Of a stretch of DNA of 64,000 nt, positions 58,088 through 64,000 are shown in pieces. The translations under genes and the position numbers were made by a program. Each line of letters begins with the position of its first letter. The first letter of the stretch is position 1. Below the pieces are notes generated by a model. The model saw only the letters and a list, made by a program, of their open reading frames with translations, did no database searches and was not told where the DNA came from. The stretch comes from an uncultured Pseudomonadales bacterium. Its GTDB lineage: Bacteria > Pseudomonadota > Gammaproteobacteria > Pseudomonadales > Porticoccaceae. Location: assembly GCA_943788445.1 (NCBI GenBank), contig CALSQH010000002.1, positions 62,001 through 126,000 on the forward strand, written 5' to 3'.

Positions 58088-58720
58088 TCAACGCTTTATA
58101 CGCCGCGCTTGCTCAAGCTTTTCGCTGGTGGTGTGGCGTGCAGCGGCGCTTTTTTTAATCAGTACATAGGTGGCGCCCAGGCCGCCATGATGTTTCTGTG
58201 CGGTATGAAAGGCGAGCACCTGGTCAAACTGTCTTAACCAGTGATTAACACAACTTTTGAGGATTGCGGGTCGCTCGCGTCCCTCGCCTTTGCCGTGGGT
58301 GATCAGGGCGCAGCGCACGCCATGTTTTTGACAGTCATCGACAAATCCCCAGAGGGCTTTGCGCGCTTGCTCTACGCTGTGGCGATGCAGGTCGAGGCGC
58401 GATTGGATTTCGTATTTTCCCATGCGCAGATTTTTGTAGACGCCATGCTGTACGCCGGGGCGCGAGAATTCCAGCGGGTCGAGTGCTGCGACCTGTTTGA
58501 TAATGCTGTCTGGGTCGAGGAAGTTACCGTCGGCTTGTATTTCGAGCTGTGCGGCTTTGCGACGTTCGGCGAGACCTGGGGTTGGTTCGGCTGACTTGGG
58601 GATAAAGGCTGCGCCCTTTCCTCTTAAGGGTTCGACGTCATCGCCAAACAGTTCGCCAAATTGCTGGTCTAGCTCGTGGTCTTGCTCGTTATTCAGCGCT
58701 TTATCTTTGCCCGAGGACAT
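58088..58720 (-). CDS. Smr-domain protein
   Basis: A 210-residue protein with a C-terminal Smr (MutS2-type) domain: SRLDLHRHSVEQARKALWGF, ALITHGKGEG and HGGLGATYVLIKK. The N-terminal region is charged and probably unstructured, with RGKGAAFIPKSAEPTPG. Smr domains are nicking endonucleases or RNA-binding and ribosome-associated. It is convergent with nothing; the SlyD-like gene is divergent from it. Function by family only. Confidence 0.9.
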   Translation of the reverse strand: MSSGKDKALNNEQDHELDQQFGELFGDDVEPLRGKGAAFIPKSAEPTPGLAERRKAAQLEIQADGNFLDPDSIIKQVAALDPLEFSRPGVQHGVYKNLRMGKYEIQSRLDLHRHSVEQARKALWGFVDDCQKHGVRCALITHGKGEGRERPAILKSCVNHWLRQFDQVLAFHTAQKHHGGLGATYVLIKKSAAARHTTSEKLEQARRIKR

Positions 58721-58861
58721 TGCTCTCTAACTCCTTTGTTTTCTGTCACGGTACATGGCTGTTTGATACTTTGGGGAGAAAATCCGTTTAACGGGCATGA
58801 AGCCCTGATCAACTTAGGGTAATATTGCCGCCCAGTTTTTCCACCCAGTAAGGATTCAGCT

Positions 58862-59365
58862 ATGCAGGTCACTAACAATAACGTTATCACCCTTCACTAT
58901 CAGCTTAAAGATGATAATGAGGTTATTCTCGATAAAAGTTACGACAGCGAAGAGCCGATGGTTTACCTGCACGGTCATCGCCAGATGATTCATGGCTTTG
59001 AGTCGGCGATTAAAGGGGCTGAAGTTGGAGAAAAGCGTGCCTTTACGGTTATGCCTGCTGAGGGTTATGGACTGCGCAATGTGAATAATATGCAGCGTAT
59101 CCCGCTTAAGTATCTTAAGCATGAGGGTAAATTGAGCGCTGGCAAGACGATTAACGTGAATACGGACAATGGGGTTAAACCGGGCACGATTATCAAGCTG
59201 GGTAAATTTAATGCGGATGTCGATATGAACCATCCTCTGGCGGGTAAAAACCTTCACTTTGATGTAGAGATTATCAATATCCGCGCCGCCACGGAGGAGG
59301 AAGTCTCCCAGGGTCGTGTTAATGGCAACGGTGACTGTGGTGGCTGCGCTAGCTGCGACAGCTAA
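58862..59365 (+). CDS. SlyD-like FKBP-type peptidyl-prolyl isomerase
   Basis: A 167-residue FKBP with an insert-in-flap layout, as in SlyD. TLHYQLKDDNEVILDKSYDS at the start is followed by MVYLHGHRQMIHGFESAIKG, with EGYGLRNVNN and NHPLAGKNLHFDVEI. The tail ends CGGCASCDS, a short cysteine cluster like the metal-binding tail of SlyD, but with far fewer His. AAGGA lies 8 bases before the ATG. Its stop overlaps the next gene's ATG (TAATG). Confidence 0.93.
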   Translation: MQVTNNNVITLHYQLKDDNEVILDKSYDSEEPMVYLHGHRQMIHGFESAIKGAEVGEKRAFTVMPAEGYGLRNVNNMQRIPLKYLKHEGKLSAGKTINVNTDNGVKPGTIIKLGKFNADVDMNHPLAGKNLHFDVEIINIRAATEEEVSQGRVNGNGDCGGCASCDS

Positions 59366-60171
59366 TGGAGTTTGTCTGGCAGCAATACCTGCTTATTGTT
59401 CTGGTGTTTATATGGAGCGGTTTTGTCCGCTCCGGTCTCGGCTTTGGCGGGGCGTTGTTTACCATTCCGTTTTTGTTGCTGATTCACAATGATCCGCTGT
59501 TTTTTCTGCCGATTATCTCGCTTCATCTGCTGTTTTTTGCTGCGCTGACACTTTTTCCGAAACGCCGTGCTTCTGGGTTAGATAATGGGTCTTTAGATCT
59601 GACTGCTTTAAAAACAGTTCAACAACAGGTACCCAGTATTAACTGGCGCTTTGTACGCTATGCGCTGGCGATTATGATTATCCCCAAGTTAGCCGGGGTT
59701 ATCGGTCTGCTGATACTGCCGACCGATTTGATGAACTGTATTATCTTTGTGCTGATTGGTGCTTATTCGCTGACCTATATTCTCGGTCGGCCGCTAAAGA
59801 GTAATAGCCGTTTACTGGATATATTGTTTTTGATTCTCGGTGCCTATATCAGCGGTACTTCCCTGATTGGTGGGCCGCTGGTTATAGCCGTGGCCATGCG
59901 CCATGTAAAACCCCACGAGTTCCGCAACACATTGTTTGTACTCTGGACGGTGCTGGTGAGCATAAAGTTATGCGCCTTTGCCTATGCCGGTGTTGATCTG
60001 CAGTTTTTGGCGGCACTCTGGTTGCTGCCTTTTGCCGGTATCGGTCATTTTATTGGCCTGAGGTTTCATCAGCAGTTGCTGCAACAGAGTAATACGCAGT
60101 TTTACAAGATGCTCGGCGGGGTGTTGTTAGCCGCCAGTGCTGCGGGTGTGATTCAAATCCTTAGCGCGTAA
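59365..60171 (+). CDS. TauE/SafE-family sulfite exporter-like permease
   Basis: A 268-residue membrane protein with about eight hydrophobic segments. The N-terminal VRSGLGFGGALFTIPFLLL and the mid-protein ISGTSLIGGPLVIAVAMRH blocks are the paired TauE family repeats. The exported compound, likely a sulfur anion or organic acid, is unknown. It is translationally coupled to the FKBP gene by a one-base overlap. The stop falls in a 14-bp tandem repeat. Confidence 0.88.
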   Translation: MEFVWQQYLLIVLVFIWSGFVRSGLGFGGALFTIPFLLLIHNDPLFFLPIISLHLLFFAALTLFPKRRASGLDNGSLDLTALKTVQQQVPSINWRFVRYALAIMIIPKLAGVIGLLILPTDLMNCIIFVLIGAYSLTYILGRPLKSNSRLLDILFLILGAYISGTSLIGGPLVIAVAMRHVKPHEFRNTLFVLWTVLVSIKLCAFAYAGVDLQFLAALWLLPFAGIGHFIGLRFHQQLLQQSNTQFYKMLGGVLLAASAAGVIQILSA

Positions 60172-60190
60172 CAGATAGCGCGTAACAGAT
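60163..60190 (+). repeat. 14-bp tandem duplication at the permease stop codon
   Basis: AGCGCGTAACAGAT occurs twice without a gap, and a third partial copy (AGCGC) follows. The TAA in the first copy ends the permease gene. It is probably a simple slippage duplication. Confidence 0.85.
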
Positions 60191-60312
60191 AGCGCCCAGT
60201 AAATAGCACCTTTTTACTGCCTCCTGTTTGCGAGAAGTACAACCTTTGTGGTGATCCCGCCCCGCTTTGCTACTATAAAAGGAGTATCTACAAGGAAGCA
60301 CTGACGCAATCT

Positions 60313-61545
60313 ATGTCTGCTCTTATTATGCGCCTAGCCCTGCCCGCGCTCTGCTTTGCAGGGGCCTTAATACTGCGCGATCAATACGATAATCAGGGGG
60401 TTATTAACGGCAGCCAAGACCTGACCTTTTTCCTTGTCCATCTACCCTATATATTGCTTGCGCTTGCGGCACTGCTGGCTCTGTTGAGTAACCATGCGGT
60501 TGAAGCGGGCGCGACTCTGTGCATGCTCTGTGTCTATTGGTTAATTCAGGCTCAGTTGCAGGTGCGTTTGGAATCTCAGCCCGCGGGGCAGATCTTTTAT
60601 CTACTCAATCTGTTGTTGCCCTGCCTGATGCTCGCCTATGCCTTTATTCCGGAACAGAGTTGTCGACAGCCCTTGGGTCTCGGGGCAATTGCACTGGTGC
60701 CGGTGATGATTATTCTGCTTTCGCGTTTACTGGCTTTTGACGGCGATCTGTTTTTGGCTTCGGCCCAGCAGGCGCTCAGCGACCCTCTATTTGACGGCTA
60801 TCTATCAACCAGCTCTACGACGCTGTATCTGGGCGCTTTTGGCGCCTGCCTAGGACTGTGCATTTATCGACAGCAGACTTTAGAGAGCTCTCTGCTCGGT
60901 TGTACGCTGATGTGCTATGCCACCTTTGGCTGGATTCATTTGGCGAACATTTCTGCTTTTATGTTTTCCGGGATTGGGGTTTTGTTAACAATTAATTTAA
61001 CCGCGAGTCTATTGAATATTGGCTATCGCGATGAACTGACTCAGATCGGCAATCGCCGGGCGCTTAAACAGAGTGCGAAGACGCTGCGCGGCAGCTATTC
61101 GGTGGCCATGGTGGATGCTGATTACTTTAAAAAAATCAATGATAAATACGGGCATGATCTGGGCGATCAGGCGCTGCGGGTTATTGCTGGGTTACTGCGT
61201 AAAACCGCCGATGGGGCTAAACCTTTTCGCTATGGTGGCGAGGAGTTCTGTCTGCTATTTAAGGGTAAGTCGAAGCAGGAGGTGATTGATATCCTGGAGA
61301 ATATTCGCCAGGCGATTGCCAATTACGATATGGTGATTCGCGATAAAACACATCGCCCCAAGGCGCCCAAACAGGGTGAAAAACGCCGCGGTGCCAGCCG
61401 CCGCAATGGTGAGCTACGCTTGACGGTAAGCATAGGTGTTGCCTGCAGTGATAACTGCGAGGAATTTGATCAGGTGTTAAAAAGCGCCGATAAGGCTCTG
61501 TACCGGGCCAAGGCTAAAGGCCGCAATCGTGTGCAGGCGGCCTGA
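60313..61545 (+). CDS. Membrane-bound diguanylate cyclase (GGDEF)
   Basis: A 410-residue protein that probably makes cyclic di-GMP. The N-terminal half (about 1-235) has six to eight membrane helices and no recognised sensor name. The GGDEF domain follows: YRDELTQIGNRRALKQS, MVDADYFKKINDKYGHDLGD, and the active GGEEF in FRYGGEEFCLLF. No RxxD inhibitory site precedes GGEEF. A basic insert (THRPKAPKQGEKRRGASRR) lies before LTVSIGVA. The start at 60313 has only a distant AAGG site. Confidence 0.92.
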   Translation: MSALIMRLALPALCFAGALILRDQYDNQGVINGSQDLTFFLVHLPYILLALAALLALLSNHAVEAGATLCMLCVYWLIQAQLQVRLESQPAGQIFYLLNLLLPCLMLAYAFIPEQSCRQPLGLGAIALVPVMIILLSRLLAFDGDLFLASAQQALSDPLFDGYLSTSSTTLYLGAFGACLGLCIYRQQTLESSLLGCTLMCYATFGWIHLANISAFMFSGIGVLLTINLTASLLNIGYRDELTQIGNRRALKQSAKTLRGSYSVAMVDADYFKKINDKYGHDLGDQALRVIAGLLRKTADGAKPFRYGGEEFCLLFKGKSKQEVIDILENIRQAIANYDMVIRDKTHRPKAPKQGEKRRGASRRNGELRLTVSIGVACSDNCEEFDQVLKSADKALYRAKAKGRNRVQAA

Positions 61546-61576
61546 TTCAGCTGATCTTTCATGAGGCTACATGAGG

Positions 61577-62248
61577 TTATTCGTGATGAAAGGTGGTGTT
61601 ATCTTCAAGAGCCTCGCGCTCGGTGCGGAAGTTATTTGCCGCATCAGACGGGTCAATATAGCCAAATGATAGGCCCATCAATAATTTAAAGTTACTCTCG
61701 ACGCCAAGCTCTTGGCGAACCATATTCGGGAAACAGCTGATAGAGGTCTGCGGACAGGAGCCGATACCCGCATTTGCCAGTGATAGCATTAGGGTCTGGG
61801 CATACATGCCCACGTCGGTGGCTAGACGCAGGGTTTCTGGAAATTCGTCGGTAACAAAAATAAACGCCACATGAGGGGCATCGAAAAATTCAAAGTTGCG
61901 CATCCACGACCAGGCGCGTTTCTCGCGATCTTCGCGGGTAACTCCCTGATATTCCCAGAGTCCCAAGGCTGAGCATATCTGGCGTTCGCGGTAGGGGCCG
62001 GTAAATTTCCCCTGCCAGGGAAAGTCGGCATCACCCTCGGGGTTTTCGGCTGCGGCGGCTTTCATTTTAGCGCGCAGTCTATCGCAGGCTTGACCGGTGA
62101 CTACATGCACATGCCAGGGTTGGACGTTGCAGTTGGAGGGGGCCCAGTTGGCCAGTTCAAAAACCTCTTTTAAGGTTTTCTGATCCACGGCTTTGGGTAA
62201 AAATCCGCGGTAGGAATGTCTGGCGTGGACGGCTTGTGCAAATTCCAT
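61577..62248 (-). CDS. Nitroreductase-family flavoprotein
   Basis: A 223-residue FMN-dependent NAD(P)H oxidoreductase. The N-terminal RHSYRGFLPKAVD, the FMN-phosphate-contacting block LANWAPSNCNVQPWHVHVV and the C-terminal MGLSFGYIDPSDAANNFRT are family features. The GSCPQTSISCFP stretch near residue 160 is also typical. The natural substrate is unknown. It follows the cyclase gene convergently. Confidence 0.93.
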   Translation of the reverse strand: MEFAQAVHARHSYRGFLPKAVDQKTLKEVFELANWAPSNCNVQPWHVHVVTGQACDRLRAKMKAAAAENPEGDADFPWQGKFTGPYRERQICSALGLWEYQGVTREDREKRAWSWMRNFEFFDAPHVAFIFVTDEFPETLRLATDVGMYAQTLMLSLANAGIGSCPQTSISCFPNMVRQELGVESNFKLLMGLSFGYIDPSDAANNFRTEREALEDNTTFHHE

Positions 62249-62422
62249 AATTTCTTCTCTTGTTTTTGCTTATCTTGTCTTAACTTGTTTTAGTCGGATG
62301 GACTTTAGCAATGGGGCTATAAGCTGTCCAGAAATAAGCTCTTAGGAAATAAGCGGGCAAAATAAAAGCTCCGCCTTGGCAGTGAATATTGAACAGGGGG
62401 AAACAATTTATCAAAAGATAAA

Positions 62423-62452
62423 AAAACCCCTTGAGACAGCCCACGGGGTTTT
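62423..62452 (-). terminator. Rho-independent terminator of the acyl-CoA dehydrogenase gene
   Basis: AAAACCCC and GGGGTTTT form an 8-bp stem around a 14-base loop, 39 bases after the stop on the minus strand. A U-run follows in that direction. Confidence 0.85.
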
Positions 62453-62490
62453 GGCTAGCTATTCATAATAGAGCTTACTTGATAAAAAAC

Positions 62491-64000
62491 TTACTCGAAA
62501 TAGCTAGTAGGCATGCCCATAACACTGTCGATATTCGCTCCCATGGTCTTAGCATGGGCGCCAGCGCGAGGAAGAATGCGCTCAAAGAAAAATTCGGCAG
62601 TATGCAATTTGGCTTCAAGAAATTGCTTGTCACCCTGCCCGGCCTGTAACTGTTTGTGAGCAGCCGCGCTCATCTGCAACCACATAAAGGCCATATAGGC
62701 GTAACCGGAGAACATTAGGAAGTCGACAGATGCTGCTCCGACATGATCGGGATTCTTTTTCGCACGCATCGCCAGACGGTAGCTATGAGTACGCCACTTG
62801 AGGGCCAGCTTTGTCACTGCCCAAGCTTGCTTGCGCATGGCTTTATTCTTGCCACCGGCCTTCCAAGGTAAAAACTGCCCGGCAAAGGTAAACATTTCAC
62901 CGGTGAAAACATTCAACTGTTTAAACTTGTCCATCAGCACTTTTCGGCCAACGAGATCTAGGGCTTGAATACCGGTCGTACCCTCGTAGAGGGTAGCAAT
63001 GCGACTGTCGCGAAGAATCTGTTCCATGCCCCATTCTTTGATGTAGCCGTGACCTCCAAATACCTGTACGCCATGGTTAGCCGCTTCCACACCCAACTCG
63101 GTAATAAAGCCTTTGAGAATAGGCGTACAAAAGCCCAGGCGCGCTTCGGCGGCGGCGCGAATCTGAGGGGTTTTACCAGAGTTGTAGAGATCGGCAAATT
63201 GGCTAGCGTAGATAACCATCGCCCGTCCACCCTCGGCTATCACTCTCTGGGTTAGTAACATGCGACGTACGTCTGGATGTTCAATAATGGCATCGGCGGG
63301 GCCATCAGGGTTCTTGATCCCTGAGATGGATCGCATCGCCAAGCGTTCGCGGGCGTAGGCTGATGCTCCCTGATAGGAGCGCTCGGCTGCTGCAGCACCC
63401 TGACTGGCGGTACCAATGCGCGCAACATTCATATAGGTGAACATTGCCGCTAAGCCTTCATGGGGCGCGCCGATCAAAAAGCTTTTTGCATCATCGAAGT
63501 TAAGTACTGCGGTGCCATTGCCGTGAATGCCCATTTTGTGTTCAATTGAGCCGCATCTAACGCCATTGCGCTCGCCCACTGAGCCGTTTTCAGCGGGTAA
63601 GAATTTGGGGATAATAAATAGCGAGAGTCCCTTGGTGCCTGCAGGCGCGTCAGGCAGTTTGGCCAAGACGATATGGACAATATTTTCGGTAAGATCATGT
63701 TCACCGGCACTGATAAATATTTTGGTGCCGTTAACGCTGTAACTGCCGTCTTCATTTGGTGTTGCTTTGCTTTTCATCTGGCCCAGGTCGGTACCGCAAT
63801 GAGGCTCGGTCAGGCACATGGTGCCGCTCCAAACGCCACTGATAAGTTTGGTCAGGTAATCTTGTTTCTGCTGATCGGTTCCGCTGGCCTCTAGGGTGGC
63901 AATCGCACCTTCGCTAAGACCGGGATACATAGCCCAAGCCCAGTTAGCGGTGGTCATCATTTCGTTAACGGCAATACTTAAGGAAGGAGGCAAACCTTGG
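62491..64000 (-). CDS. Acyl-CoA dehydrogenase, C-terminal part (partial at right edge)
   Basis: About 503 residues of a long (roughly 600-residue) acyl-CoA dehydrogenase with a C-terminal extra helical domain. The frame is open at the edge (codons read GLPPSLSIAVNEM), so the N-terminus is outside. VWSGTMCLTEPHCGTDLGQM and SVNGTKIFISAGEHDLTENI are the FAD and substrate site. The catalytic-base region is EQILRDSRIATLYEGTTGIQ, followed by LDLVGRKVL. It acts in fatty-acid beta-oxidation; the chain length is not readable. Confidence 0.95.
   Translation of the reverse strand, partial: QGLPPSLSIAVNEMMTTANWAWAMYPGLSEGAIATLEASGTDQQKQDYLTKLISGVWSGTMCLTEPHCGTDLGQMKSKATPNEDGSYSVNGTKIFISAGEHDLTENIVHIVLAKLPDAPAGTKGLSLFIIPKFLPAENGSVGERNGVRCGSIEHKMGIHGNGTAVLNFDDAKSFLIGAPHEGLAAMFTYMNVARIGTASQGAAAAERSYQGASAYARERLAMRSISGIKNPDGPADAIIEHPDVRRMLLTQRVIAEGGRAMVIYASQFADLYNSGKTPQIRAAAEARLGFCTPILKGFITELGVEAANHGVQVFGGHGYIKEWGMEQILRDSRIATLYEGTTGIQALDLVGRKVLMDKFKQLNVFTGEMFTFAGQFLPWKAGGKNKAMRKQAWAVTKLALKWRTHSYRLAMRAKKNPDHVGAASVDFLMFSGYAYMAFMWLQMSAAAHKQLQAGQGDKQFLEAKLHTAEFFFERILPRAGAHAKTMGANIDSVMGMPTSYFE

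Noticed and set aside
58241..58594. Plus-strand 117-codon frame
   Set aside because: Entirely antisense to the Smr gene, which has clear domain motifs.
1..64000. tRNA, rRNA, riboswitch, prophage or insertion sequence
   Set aside because: Looked for T-loop type GGTTCRA motifs, transposase and integrase motifs and long conserved leader structures; none convinced me. A tRNAscan or Rfam search would be decisive.

Overview
The window looks like the chromosome of a marine, aerobic, Gram-negative gammaproteobacterium. Three observations support this. Two sodium-motive systems are present (Na+-NQR and an oxaloacetate-decarboxylase sodium pump). There is a TonB-dependent receptor next to a secreted family 3 glycosidase. 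The gene order nqr, gap, mfd, csiV, nagZ, lexA, topA matches what I remember of Pseudomonas and its relatives. My best guess is the Cellvibrionales/Porticoccaceae (SAR92-like) area, but that is inference. I found no tRNA, rRNA, CRISPR array, insertion sequence or prophage.

Layout. 1-3000: start of the nqr operon (nqrA, nqrB, partial nqrC; minus strand). 3.3-10.2 kb: gap, mfd, csiV and a Blc-type lipocalin. 10.3-14.6 kb: an unrecognised pair of membrane proteins, a MscS-like channel, nagZ and a small acidic protein. 14.6-20.6 kb: LOG-family hydrolase, SOS-controlled lexA, a thioredoxin-fold ferredoxin, small conserved proteins and topA. 20.6-24.6 kb: universal stress protein, lytic transglycosylase, TatD and a MOSC protein.

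24.8-38.2 kb is the accessory, most interesting part. It holds a GH3 beta-glucosidase, two tandemly duplicated LytTR response regulators with their LytS-type kinase, a methyltransferase, a TonB-dependent receptor, and a very large repeat lipoprotein. That lipoprotein has a lipoprotein signal, an Ig-like domain, five near-identical beta-rich domains joined by (Ser-Thr-Asp-Gly)n linkers, and a distinct C-terminal domain. Its reading frame is broken exactly at the first linker. I read the region as a polysaccharide (probably beta-glucan) utilisation locus in which the repeat lipoprotein takes the place of SusD-like surface binding proteins. The function is inferred.

38.4-64 kb: bolA and oadGAB; argS; a lipoprotein M1 aminopeptidase; a CPA2 antiporter; a divergent macro-domain protein; ttcA; a DUF547 protein; bioA; a tightly coupled seven-gene lipid/membrane operon (DUF2878, DUF1295, DUF6134-like, lipocalin, COG2907 flavoprotein, DUF1365, cfa); an Smr protein; a SlyD-like FKBP and a TauE/SafE permease; a diguanylate cyclase; a nitroreductase; and the C-terminal part of an acyl-CoA dehydrogenase running off the right edge. 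A perfect 34-bp inverted repeat brackets the DUF547-bioA pair, and repeat-like sequence supplies the stop codons of both bioA and cfa.
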